Part shown: piece by piece, positions 45,861-58,440 of the stretch
How the letters are laid out: each line of letters starts with the position of its first letter
Position numbering within the stretch: position 1 is the first letter of the stretch
NCBI GenBank assembly: GCA_950295325.1
Contig: OX485807.1
Coordinates: 18,263,666-18,323,665, forward strand
From: Polytrichum commune
Taxonomy: Eukaryota; Streptophyta; Polytrichopsida; Polytrichales; Polytrichaceae
Direction: 5' to 3'
DNA length: 60,000 bases
Made by a program: the position numbers and the translations under genes
The notes under the pieces: model-generated
What the model was told of the DNA's origin: nothing
What the model saw: only the letters and a program-made list of their open reading frames with translations
The model's database searches: none

Positions 45861-46444
45861 AATCACATAGTAGTAGTTGGAAGTGCTTTGCCTCTAATGT
45901 CATGTGTGACCATAATATTGTTGTGACCAATTTGCTCTTACCCCTTTGACACTAGTTTGGATGGTTTCTAGACTATTTCTACCACTCCTTTTGTTCACGT
46001 TCATGTCCGCCATGTCTTACCACGTGGCTAATTTTGATTCAACAAAGTTAGTTATTTTGGATTAATTCAAATATGGCAGTGTGCTCTCAACTAGTTTACA
46101 GTGGAACCGCTCCACGAATGCACGCTCCATGGTTCAAAGGTAGCATCTCCTGAACATGTTTTTATAATCATGAAATTATTATTATTATTATTATTTTGTT
46201 GATCCATATGGTGCAAATGATTCCCAGTTGATTTGAAAAGTTGCATGACACTCAAACGTAGCATATCTTAAACATCTAGTGCTGAAATTATTAGTTGAAC
46301 ATGCGCCAGTGGATGTAAATCCATGTGGAAGATGTACGGTTGTGACATTGTTGCCTCAAATGGCAAAGCTTCCCGAAAAGATCACAAAACCAACGGTTTC
46401 AAGATCCATGAGCTGATTTGGTTCATCTGTAACTAACTGCTGGT

Positions 46445-47130
46445 TCTCCCCGATCATAGATGTGAAGAAGAGGCCACATTAGAACTTCAGCTGACGTGTT
46501 CCAATGCAGCGAGTGTGTGGTGGCCCATAACTGAAGGAGCAGCAGCAGGAGAGAGAGAGTAGATGAGACAAGCCAGAAGGCTCCCGGCCAGGGCCACTTT
46601 CCTTCAATGACGTTCCCCCTTTTCTCAGATGCACCACAACTGATTGATGCACGTGAACTGAAGGAGACACTCAAGAAGGAGACACACGACGTCCCACTTA
46701 TAAGTATGCGAGAGAGGAGTTAACACAGTATATTATACATACAAACAGGCATACCACATACTCACTTCTATACTCACATACAAACAGGGCCACTTTCCTT
46801 CAATGACATTCCCGCTTTTCTCAGATGCACCACGCCTTATTGACGCACGTGAACTTAAGAAGGCACTCAAGAATGAGACACACGATGCCCCACTTATAGG
46901 TATGCGTGAGTATAGAAATATACAAGAGAGGAGTTAACATGGTATAGTATACATACAAACACGCATACCGCATACTCACATACAAGCAGGGCCACTTTCC
47001 TTCAATGACATTCCCACTTTTTTCAGATGCACCACAACTGATTGACGCACGTGAACTTAAGGAGACACTCAAGAAGGAGGCGCACGACGCCCCACTTATA
47101 GGTATGCGTGAGAGGAGTTAACATACTGTA
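46445..47130 (+). repeat. ~200-bp tandem repeat, three units, related to the preceding array
   Basis: GGGCCACTTTCCTTCAATGA begins at 46591, 46797 and 46989 and is followed each time by TTCTCAGATGCACCAC, GACGCACGTGAACT and CGCCCCACTTATA-type blocks. The lead-in GAAGAGGCCACAT...GTGTTCCAATGCA matches 44430-44465 of the preceding array, so the two arrays share ancestry. Confidence 0.85.
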
Positions 47131-47586
47131 GTATATACATACAAACAAACAGGCACATATACGACAGGCACGCTAAGTTAGGGCTCGAATTGAGCAGCCG
47201 GCGGAGGAGTGCTTTTTTATTACCCCCACCACGACCGAGAGGTGCCGTGTGCTCCCGAGGAGGAGCCGGAATGATTGATACGGTGCATGGGGAGCCAGGC
47301 GGCGGGCCTAACATGTACCCAGCGTGGACATTTTCCGGAGCTTGTTCGGGGCCAGCTTTCTTCCCCACAGGCTGCACAGAAAATTCAAAAGAGTAAGTTA
47401 GGCGTGGAGATGTATAGAATATGCCTGCGAATGATTGACGAAGAAATGGCCCAAGAAAGCGAGTGATCGATCGAGCCCCCCCTCAAAGGCGGGGCTGAAT
47501 GGGAATGGGAATGGCACAAGGAGCTCTGGAGCCGTTTGTTGACTTGGGTGCTCGGGTGCATTTCGGAATGATGAGTACCACTACTC

Positions 47587-48955
47587 GTGTCGCATCCCAC
47601 AGAGTTATAAACGGCCCACGGGCTCCGTGGGGCCGGGCCGGGCCTAGCTAGACACCCACCTCTTTGGTCTACTACATGGCCCCCCACCACCACCGTCACC
47701 GAGGGGAAAAGGCCATTGCCAAGGTAAAAAAAACAAAGGGGGAGTGGTAATAACTTGACCCCGATGGGTTTGTGGTTAATCTATCTGGCATCCAACGGAG
47801 TTAGAAACGGCACCCAGGGTCGGTAGGGCCAGGGTCCAACGTCCACCTCTTTGATTCTACGAGAGGGTCCCCCTCACCACCGCTGTTACCGAGGTGAAAC
47901 GGGGAGTGGTAAAAAATTGACCCCAATGGGTTAGTGGTTAAATCCATTTGGCATCCAACGGAGTTATAAATGGCCCACGGGCTCCGTGGGGCCAGTCCGG
48001 GCTAGACACCCACCTCTTTGATCTATAAGATGGCCCCCCACCACCACTGTCACCGAGGTTAGAAGGCCATTGCCGAGGTAAAAAAGAAGAAGAAGGGGAG
48101 TGATAAAAACTTGACCCAATGGGTTTGTGGTTAATCTATCTGGCATCCAACGGAGTTATAAACGCCACCCGGGCTTGGTAGGGCCAAGGTCAAATGTCCG
48201 CCTCTTTGATCTACAAGAGGGTCCCCCACCACCGCCGTTACCAAGGTAGAAAGGGGAGTGGTAAAACTTGACCCCGATGGGTTTGTGGTTAATTCATCTT
48301 GCATCCAACGGAGTTATGAATGGTCCCCGGGCTCCGTAGGGCTAGGGCTAGACACCCACCTCTTTGATCTACTAGGGGGCCCCACCACCACCGTTACCGA
48401 GGTAAAAAGGGAGTGGTTAAAACTTGACCCAATGGGTTTGCGGTTAATTTATCTTGCATCCAATGGAGTTATAAATAGTCCCCGGGCTAGGTAGGGCCAA
48501 GGCCAGACACCCACCTCTTTGATCTACTATAGCCCCCCGCCACCACCGTTATCGACGTAAAAAAAACTCTTTACCAAGGTAAAAAAGGGAGTGGTAAGAA
48601 CTTGACCTGCATGGGTTTGTGGTTAATTCATCTAGCATCCAACGGAGTTATGAATGCCCCCGGGCTACGTAGGGCCATGGCTAGACACCCACCTCTTTGA
48701 TCTACTAGCCTCCCTCCCCCCCCCCCCCAACCACCACCACCGTTACCGAGGTAAAAACTTGATCCCGATGGGTTTGTGGTTAATTCATCTTGCATCCAAC
48801 GGAGTTATAAACGGTCCTCGGGCTAGGTACGGCCAGGGCTAGACACCCACCTCTTTGAATCTACTAGCCCCCTCTCCACCACCATTACCAAGATAAAAAG
48901 GGGAGTGGGTAAAACTCGTCCCTGATGGGTTTGTGGTTAATACATCTCACGTTGG
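47587..48955 (+). repeat. ~157-bp tandem array, about eight units, GC-rich
   Basis: ATGGGTTTGTGGTTAAT begins at about 47764, 47926, 48119, 48277, 48432, 48611, 48768 and 48925, with spacings mostly 155-162 and some 180-194. Each unit also has GCATCCAACGGAGTTATAAA, CGGGCTCCGTAGGGCCAGGG, CTAGACACCCACCTCTTTGA, CCACCACCACCGTTACCGAG and GGGGAGTGGTAAAACTTGAC. Composition is far richer in GC than surroundings. Diverged or inverted pieces continue to ~49,600. Confidence 0.9.
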
Positions 48956-50253
48956 TCCTTTCAAACTACTTTGATTATCTCGATGAGTGCATGTTGCTAT
49001 TTGGAGTTATGTGGTGCAATATCATTTTACTCATGAGTTCAATTTTTACTAGTGAAGGTTCGATAGGTTGTTCGGACAGTGTAGAACGAAGACGACTTTG
49101 CTTGGTAAGTTATCACATTCTCAATAAATGGTTATAGCACTGGGTAAGTCCAAATAGTAAGACACAGTAATTGGGAAAGAATAGTGTCGTTATAGGTTGC
49201 TACTGATGATGATTCTTTTGGGGTCAAATTGATTAAAGAAAGAAAGAAAGATACGTGTTATGATACAAGTTAATGTGTTTTTGCCTTGGGTGATGTTGGT
49301 GGGCACCCAATTCAAAGACGTGGGTATCTAGTCCTAGCCTCCCTCTCCAACATTACCCAAGGTGAAAACATAGTCAACTATATTATAGCTTGTATTTTCT
49401 TTTTTAAATAATATCCAATTAGATTTGAATTCTTGGATGGGCCTAAGATAAATCAAGCACAAATATATGGATGTTAGGGTTTTACTATTCCCATATTACA
49501 TGGGTAATGTTGGTAAGGGGGGCCGACTCAAAGAGGGGAGCCGACTCAAAGAGGTGGGTGTCTAGCCATGGCCAGCTAGGTTAACCCATGCCTACCTCTT
49601 TAAGCAGGGGACCACAAATTTTTTAACTATGGTGAAGACAATATCAACTATGTTTTAAGTTTATGCTAGAGAATTTTTTGTGTTAAAAATGGGTTTAGGA
49701 ATTTGGAGGTATCCAAATTAGTCTAATGAGAAAATCCATTTGAGATGAAGTAACTACAAACATATGAGAGACAAGTTTTTGCTAGATCCCACGTGTGTAT
49801 ACAAATGGCATGGCACAAACTTGAGCCAAAAGTAGTGTGCTTTAAGTTGGTGAAAACACAATATACACTAGAATTACTTTCTATAGGTGATTTGACTTTG
49901 GAAACAACATCATATACCACAAATGAATATAGTTAAATTATCCAATTAAGAGAAATTGGCCATAATCCAAGGAAAGAGGGGGCTTAGTTCACATTAGACC
50001 TCCAAGAATCAACAAGTGACATGGGGTAGATGTCTTGTTCATTGAGCTAAACCCCCAACAATATTTACCCAAGGTGAAATCGCAATTGATGATATTAAGT
50101 GCACAATGTAAGTTACTTAGTTCTAGTTGATTTGACTGGTAATTTAATATCAGACATCCCAAATTGGTCTAATGAAATTATCTAAGTAAGATGAACTAAC
50201 CATAATCTTAGAATTGGAGGCATGCTTCTAGTACAATTTTTTTTTACCTCGCT

Positions 50254-50718
50254 ATGATTGGTGGGGGCCCAACTCAAGAAGTAAATATTGGCCATGACTG
50301 TCAACAACCAAGCTTGACTCATTCAACACATTTTATCTCATCTCACAATCACCCAACAACATCAAAATTGTGTAAGATGGTATCAAGGAGGCTTTTTCTT
50401 GCTAAAGGGTGGAATTCTTTCCATCTCTTAGGGAAGAAAACTAGATTATCTCCACCTCAAATATTTCTCAAAAACGAACATGAACTGTGTTTGATGCAAC
50501 CATTGACACCACCACAATGCAAGATCATCATTGCTAACTGCACCGCAAACAATAGACTTGCAATTGAAATCGACTTTCCCTCTATCTCTAAAGATGACAG
50601 ACTATGCCATGTTTGCTCTTATTATTACAACCGGAGATGCCAACAGATGGTGTATGAATTGGCCAGTGTGATCACCCCCTCAATCCTTACAAGTTTATGG
50701 GCATTCCATATCAAGTAA
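50254..50718 (+). pseudogene. Retroelement C-terminal fragment with Cys motif
   Basis: A 154-codon frame is open here. Near its C-terminus, TANNRLAIEIDF...DDRLCHVCSY resembles the NRLxIE...R.C..C segment found after reverse transcriptase in many LINEs; the usual following HF/Cys part is lost. The rest is unrecognised. It ends 3 bp before the MITE at 50722. Confidence 0.4.
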
Positions 50719-50721
50719 ATA

Positions 50722-51071
50722 CTACACTAGATATTGTATTTAGTGTCACCAATTCTATTTTTTCTTGTTTAATACTAATTGTAAACATAACATCATTTGT
50801 CATTCCTTGTAAAAAAATGATTTGACATTAGAGATTGACAATGTTGTAATTACTATTACTTATTACCATGACAATAACATTTCATTACATGAATTTTTAA
50901 GATCTTAAAAATATCGAACTAAAACTGGATGATTTAAGGATACTAAAACTGGACGATGTAAAGATACTTGGGGTGATAATACTTGTAAACTTATTTATTT
51001 GAAGTGTCTTTAGGATAGTTACCATAGTGACATAAAATACCATATCACACTAAATACAATATTTAGTGTAG
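50722..51071. mobile_element. MITE, 350 bp, related to the 27.5-kb family
   Basis: CTACACTAGATATTGTATTTAGTG at the left and its inverse CACTAAATACAATATTTAGTGTAG at the right form TIRs of about 25 bp with one or two mismatches. The terminal CTACACTA and internal ATTTAGTG motif match the element at 27476-28349. No coding capacity; no clear target-site duplication. Confidence 0.8.
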
Positions 51072-52439
51072 CATTGAGACTAATATAAAGACTATTATGC
51101 TAACGAGTCCGAGATCAAAACAACTCAACACATATAAGATGTTAGATAGTTCATTGCGCTTACACTAAATTATAGATGCATGAGTTTACATCGACGATTG
51201 AAAGCTTTTGCTATCTTCACCAAATAAAGAACAAGGTGATAGTGATGCACATAAGCATGTGAGGGCGAATGTGTATAACACCTAGTGAGAGGGGAGGGGA
51301 AGAAGAAAAAAACGCTTTATTTGATGATATTTTAGAATTGTAGTAGGTGAATGTGTTTTGAGAGAAGACATCTCATTCAAAAAAATAAAAAAATTGCATC
51401 GAAATATGCAGTCTAAGGGGGGATGTGCAATGTGCATCAAATACATATGTTTTATGCTTGGCAAGTAGACTTTGGGGGACTTTCTTGGGTACAACACCCA
51501 AGTTGTATAAAGTTGTAGGTAGTAGGTACAATAACTTGATACATCAATGACCGTTCTTTTTTGGCGTGTGTGGCTAAGGAATTGGAAAATTCCTTGTATC
51601 TTTCGATGGTTGGAGTGCCAACAAATTTTGACCTGAATTTCATCAGAAGAGAATATCCGGTAAAGATGCTCATAAATAATTTGACCGTCTAGCTGCATAT
51701 TGTATAAACCTCCCTTTAAAAAAATCTAGAAAAAAAAATCTCTGCACATATGTGTGAAATCATATGTGAAAGTTGGTGCAATATAAAGCCCGACACCACT
51801 TTGTGTGGGTGTGGCCCATTGTCAAAGACATTCCACGATTGTTCATGTAAAATAAGACCGGCCAACTACTCCAAATAAAGTATTGAGCAACCTACATATG
51901 TCTTGCTCATTGTATTGAGAAGCACTTGCATCCCCAAAAACAAAACACCTTCCCAACACTTGGCTCTATGGATGAGATTCAAAGTCACTTGGTCTCTTTA
52001 ACCCCACCCCCCCCCCCCCCCATCAATGGAGGTGTTTGAGTATGAGCCTTTGTGCCACTTGGTAGTTGGTGAATTGGGTCTTTTCATTTTGTGTCTTGCA
52101 AATGCAATGTAATGGAGTTAATGACATGTGCCACGAGGGAAGCTAAGACATGAGTGATGAGCGATGAGCTGTAACACATGAGTAGTAAGCAATAACATCT
52201 AACCGATGAAGCCAAATTTAGTAAATGGGCACAATCATGGGATATATATATACTCTAAATTTGGCACTCATTTGTTTCTAGTTTTCCAAGTGTAAAGTAC
52301 CAACATTTTGAAAGAACACGAGTGACGGGGGCCTATTACCATTTGGACTTTAAAAAATTAGTCCATTGATGACTTTTAATATAAAAATTCACACCAACAC
52401 ATGGCATTTCATGACATTATTAATCACGTGGGACTGAAC

Positions 52440-53840
52440 ACAAAACTTAGAACATTACTCACATTCTACACTCTTTCCCAAAGCATGAGAGGATATTTTT
52501 GTGAAGTCCAAGCATGTGCAATGAGGGATGTTGCCAATTGCGACCAAGTAGGAGTTGTCCTCCTTGGAAATGATACTTATTATCAATCCAAATCCGGGAT
52601 ATGGCACCATTGTGACACCAACCACATAGTCATTGTCCATGAATCCGGTGCTCTCCCACTTGTTTTCAGGATATGCCATGGGTATTGATGGATTGCGATG
52701 CATTGCTTTGGAGTACTATAGCCTTGGAAGTTGATTGGGCGTCCAAGTTTGGGACCATAGTAAAATGCAAATGGGGGATCATGAGTGTTGCAATTGAAGA
52801 AAACCTCCAATGTGGCGAAAGGGCCTCCATTTGATGCAATTGGAACCCAACGTCTTTGACCGCAAACACCTTCTCCTTCGAGAGATTGATGCATTATCTT
52901 CATTGGCTATGTGTTGGGTACTATAGGCTAGTCCAACATATATGTATTCTTCTTGTCACTTACACAATGCTTGATGTCATCAAGGCAAAACCAAAACTCG
53001 TGCTCCACATTGTGAGTGGAATGAAACTCCTTCTTCAAGCCTTTGCAAGTTGGAGCGGGAGTAGCATGTTTGCTATTACAGACTTTTGCAATGCACAAAG
53101 TACATGTATTGGCTTGCAATGCCCAACATTTTTTGGCTAAGCTGGGGGGCAATCCAGCAATGTGCCGCTAAGAGGAAAGGAATCGGTGTCTCATAGACAT
53201 GGTATGAACCACACCACACTTTGCACAATTCAATGACTCTTCTATGCATGACCTTTAGCCCAAGTGGTGGGGCAAGGAATTGAGTGGTTCACTTTGTCAG
53301 GTCAATGTGAGTCATAATCAACACTAGGTGGATCCAAACAACTCCGAGCCTTCTAAGGCTCAATCCCTAACATTAAGGATTTTGCCCCATGATAATATTT
53401 CGTTACATTTGCAAGCAATTTGGGATCTCCACATCGTCCAACAAGCTTCAACTTCAAAGACGTTTGAATTGGGGCCTTTACCACTAGATCCCCCTTTTAG
53501 TCATGGCATGTAATGAACACACAAATCAAATTGTCCATTGTTGCTTGTACATGCAAATCAACTTGATGTCAGATTGATGCAACCGCTTGTTGTGCACGAC
53601 CTCTGCAAGGTTACACGTTGGCATCTTTGCACATTCATCTATTGTCATACGCTGACATCTCTGTTGAAGAGATCTTGAGCTTCGCCAAAAGAGGGTGGGT
53701 GGTGCTGGCAACACTGGCTGGTACGGTGATGGAACGTGCTAAGTTAGCCTCTAGCGCATCGTTTTTGCCATTTTCAGCGTTTCTTCGATCGTTGAGCACA
53801 TGCCAATCAATTTCGTGGCTTCTTGCATATCTTGCATGAG
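52440..53840 (-). pseudogene. SWIM-domain transposase-like relic
   Basis: In minus-strand order: HPLLAKLKISSTE near 53720; CAKMPTCNLAEVVHNKRLHQ near 53620; CIAKVCNSKHATP...HEFWFCLDDIKHCV at 53110-52950; then in the same frame, past two TAG codons, RRWVPIASNGGPFATLEVFF and GYSTPKQCIAIHQYPW; then after a frameshift near 52690 DNSYLVAIGNIPHCTCLDFT, the CxC half of a SWIM zinc finger. The CxH half is lost. SWIM fingers of this kind are known in MULE/FAR1-type transposases and relatives; the class is inference. Frameshifts and stops show decay. Confidence 0.55.
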
Positions 53841-55929
53841 TAGGTCACTTCACACTATTTACCAATGCAATAGTATGACAACGAGTTCATTCTAATTGGA
53901 CCAAGTGAGTTGCTCAAGCATAGGCATAATCATCATCAATTGTCTTGCATATAGTATCCCATTTTAGTCTCTTTCCCAAAGCCAAGGGCACTTTGGTATA
54001 GTCAATAGTCTTATATTAATTAAGCGTTTTTTAATGTAACTTGAAAAGGCGGTGCAGTCATCCTACATGATTCTTCAGTATTTTTTTATTAAGTATGATT
54101 TTAGTTATATTGTTCGACAATGGCCTTTTACTTGGTCTTGGCCAAGGTAACCATTGTATTCATGAATTGCACTAATAGGCAAAACCACAACAAAATTAGA
54201 TGAACATACTTTAGTTCTTCCATTTATCCAATTCCGGTTTGACCTTTGAGTTATGCTTTCATTTCTTGAAGACAACATGTTTGAACATTCATTCTATCTC
54301 TAACATTTTGAGATTCTTGGTTAATGAATTCAATTACCCAAATTTGAATTGTTTTGGGATTAAAACCCTAGCATATAGTAATTAATTCATCACAAGGTTA
54401 ATTTACTATGTGGTACTTACCAAAGCCAGGCCATTAAAATTATTCACCTTCTCAACCCCGTCTTTGTATTTGTACTGATCATAGTACTGTCAGTTGGGTT
54501 ATTTTCCCTTCATAGACTATGATATTTTTCATGTGTTGTTTTGACTTTGTTCCTGCCATAAGTTAATAGATAGAGCATGCATGGTTTTGAAAGGTCAAGA
54601 CCATTGCCTCTTTCTCTTTTAGAACATATCATCCTCCAACCTTCTTCCTCTAGGTAAGAGTTTCCCACATCATATTACAACGACAACATGTGAATTTCTC
54701 AAGCTATGAATGGAAATTCACTTCAATCTCAAGTTATTCAAGAGATTCGATCCTCCTAAACCATGCAATTATAATAATAAGACAATATGAAATAAGGACT
54801 ATTGCTTTCTGCCATATTTTTGCACTTCTCTTTCAAGAATTGACACTTTAGCCTCATCTAAAGCTATTACAACTTAGACACCAAATCATCACTCCCTCAT
54901 ATTACCTCAGTCAAAAGATATAAAACACAAAGACATTTGAACCATAGCACTAATTGGCTACGAATTTCCCGAACACTGCCAATTGTCAGTTATACTTTCA
55001 TAACATATTGTCTGTTTGATTTGTGACGAGGACTCACTCCTCCCTCTCTGTTGAATTCTCATTGATATGCTTCAAGAGACACTCAGTAATTATATTGTAT
55101 CCTCATACGATAATTCACACATGTCAATGACTTCATTGTTAGTTAATTCTAGCAAAACGATGACTTAGATTGTAATTTGATCAGATGCTCTAGATGCATG
55201 ACAAACCAAATCTCAAAATCAAGGAATCACCCTTTGATATTATTTGCAATTACAATATCAATCCAAACACTATAGTTTTATCCTCCAAATACTAATTTTT
55301 GTTATTCTCCTATCATAATCTATATTTCAAACATGTAGTGATTTTCCACTCCATTCACATGCAAGAACTATAGATTTAATATGAGAATTTAAGCACATAA
55401 TCTCACAATTAAAGCCCATGAATCCCTCCTCGTTGATTTACTAAGTCACTCACACTAAAATTGTGTCTTTAGAATTGGACAAGATTTTATACCATCCAGT
55501 GCATTCACCCTGGATATAACTTAATTTCTCGCACCTCAAATAATTGACTTGGCAAATATGTATCACACATATATGCTTCGAGCCACCAATTGTGGTTGAT
55601 ATCCAGTTTTGTTGAAACATTTAGAAAGTCTAGCAAAGTTCCGATATCACAAAAAAATGTTACGAGCTCCCATCTCTTTCATTTTCCTAACCTTATATAC
55701 CTTGGAGAAGTTATGAGGCATATTTCAAAGTTCATATTGTATTTTATTAGACTATGGCCCTTCCTATCACTACTTTATGATATCTTGAAACAATAGCCCT
55801 TTCAAACTAACTCAATTAGGAATTTCCAATTTCTCTTAAGCCATATTCACACTTACTTTCATATTAGGCTAGGAAAAACACAAAGGATTGAACAACATAG
55901 CCCCTCACTACTTCTGTTGCTAGTCCTTC
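53841..55929. other. AT-rich spacer
   Basis: No coding signal, tandem repeat or TIR pair noticed between the two decayed elements. Confidence 0.5.
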
Positions 55930-58440
55930 GACATCTTATCTCCAAAGTAGTTTCGGTGGTGGCTGCTAATGTTGAGTAGCCTCCTCGACTAGTAGCTTTA
56001 GCTCTCTGGTCTTCATTTTCTCAATTGCATTCTAAAGATCTTTGTCTGTGGCCACCAAATTTGGTGTGTTGATCCATTTCCACCTCAAGAATCTCTCAAA
56101 AGGACACGCTCTCGTGTGTGGAAATTTGTTGATGAGGCACTTATGAGCACTTGCAATAAAATGACTGATGACCATAGACTCAACCAGTCTCACCCATCTT
56201 GTGGGTCGTTAATGCAACTTGAGCAATAGTAGGAATTCGTGATGACTTTCGTACTAGTTCACGTCAATGGTCACATTGAAGGCAAACATGGTCTTGGTTG
56301 TGAATACGAATTTGAAAACATTGCAGGTAAGTTGCCTTGCAACTCCACCACAATAGATTTTGGTCCCGGAATTATGGGCCAATTATGTTCATTACTCGAC
56401 AATGTGGCTTTGGGATTCCACTCGCACCTTCGAGGGTGGTCACAAAAATGCGGGTGGGTAATTACTACCACTAGAGGAGCTTCATGACCATTGCCTTGAA
56501 ATCCTCATGTAATGGATATCAGCATGTACATCATCCGTGCATGAAGAACCATAGTCTTCAAGCAGCGAGGAGATGGCCGACTAGGTCGAAAGTGGTCTTT
56601 CTTTAGGTTCGTCAAACATATGGGCATATTGCTTGAGGTATTTTAGAGTAAGGGGATTCCCTACCAAGGACAAGTCTATAGTTTGGTATGTTGAAACAAA
56701 TTAAGTGGGTGGTAGATCAAATTGAACATGTCCATGCAAATTGAGTAGAGGCCTATTGACCATATTATTACATTGAAAATATATAATGAGAGCCAAAAAA
56801 TTCCTCACTAGGTTAAAATAAAAAATAAAAAACACTGTTGAATGTTAGCCAATAAAACATTTGACACAAAATTTGGATAATGAAGTTGAGCTAATAAAGT
56901 CTATAAAGTTTCATACTATTATTATAAATTACTCAAAGACTGACTATAAAATTCAGAAGAGACTTGAACGTCATAGGTTTGCCAAGACACCTCTTATCTC
57001 TCAACTTTGACTAGAAATTGGTGTTTTAATATCCACTAGTGTTCAAATATAATATAGTAGAATTCGGGCTCCGAGGTCACCGATTATGACAAAGGTTGAG
57101 TAAGGATCGGAAAGGTATATTTCTTTGTGAGCTAAAATTTCTACAAACAATTCTACAACTCCCCACTCAACACTTCATTGCCACGGTTTCAAGAAACATC
57201 TGTGGTCGATCCATTCAATTTTTCTTTAGTCCCATGATTAGGAAGAAAAAAATGGCACTAGACTACGTATGTCTACAAAAAAATCATTGGCTACAAGTTC
57301 TTTAGACTCCCACAACTCAATCTAAAATTCTAAAGATAAAAAGGAAGAATTGACTGAATTAAACATTGTTGAAGTCATAGAGGGTTGTCTTGTACTGGTA
57401 CAATTGACCCTCGCCTTTTGATGAACCAATACTAGCTCCAACTACCTCAATTTCTCTCTCAACTGCCCATTTTTAAAAGTGACATGCTTTAACTTGGCCT
57501 AGTAATTGTCCAACTGGTCTTTCATTTGTTTGTGATAGCTCAATTTGTCTTGCAGGGTCATCCTCTCCTTTCCTTCATAGCTACCTGCTCTCGGTAAGAA
57601 TCCATAATTTTTTATTTTTTTTGAAATGCCAATTGGCAATCCGTCTTTTCTTTCATGGCTTGGGCCAATTCCATGTTTGTGCTTCACGTTAGTCGATTGA
57701 CAACTAATTAAGGATTCACGCTTCTCAATCAATTGCTATGAATGGTCTTGAAGTAAGTCCTTATATATATTTTTAGTTGTAACCTTAGCTTGTAGTTATT
57801 TTCTACCAATTCATCCGAACCTCATAGGCTAGACAATGGACTCGGGAAATTTGATGAAGAGGGTCGGTCACTTCCTATTGCAGGTCTAGGCTATTCTTGG
57901 CCAAAAAAGATTGAAATATAACAAATTTATTATAACTCCACCCTCCTAGGCTACCCAATTCTAGTTCGTAAGGCTTTTGCATGGATCTTTTGCGTCACAA
58001 TATGAGCCCAATTAATCCTCTTGCCCTCCCACGTTTGAATAGTTTCCACAACGTACTTCTAGGCCATAGTCTCCATTTGAGGCTGAAAAATCAAGTAATG
58101 ATTAACGTATTAAAACCATAGCCTTTAGTATTGTTTGGCCTTCTCTATCTTCCACATCATTGTCTCCTTAGGAACTCAACGTCAAAAATACTTTCATGTT
58201 GTTTTTTGGTGAGGGCAAGCAATTGCCCTTCCATAATGCCTTCTATCATGAGTTTAAGATATTTACCAATAGTCATAATGGAAAAATCCACTACACAACC
58301 TTCAACCTTGGTTTTCTCGGTTGTCATGAAGTAGGTGTTGATGAATTGATTGACTCTATCTATAAAGGCTACTATTGTGACACTTTGAATCAACAAATAT
58401 AATCAAAGAGTCATGCCTTTTCCAACCTTGTTTGGTTTCC
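55930..58440 (-). pseudogene. Long decayed minus-strand coding region, probable transposable element
   Basis: In minus-strand order: FIDRVNQFINTYFMTTEKTK...LALTKKQHESIFDVEFL (58370-58160); QPQMETMA, a stop, then TIQTWEGKRINWAHIVTQKI (58085-57970); SHERKDGLPIGISKKIKNYG...DKLSYHKQMKDQLDN (57660-57500); PTRWVRLVESMVISHFIASA...FERFLRWKWINTPNLVATDK and, after a TAG, KMKTRELKLLVEEATQH (56210-55960). Composition is protein-like with coiled-coil-like parts, broken by stops and frameshifts. I do not recognise the family. A replication- or capsid-type protein of a plant retroelement is possible. Confidence 0.45.
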
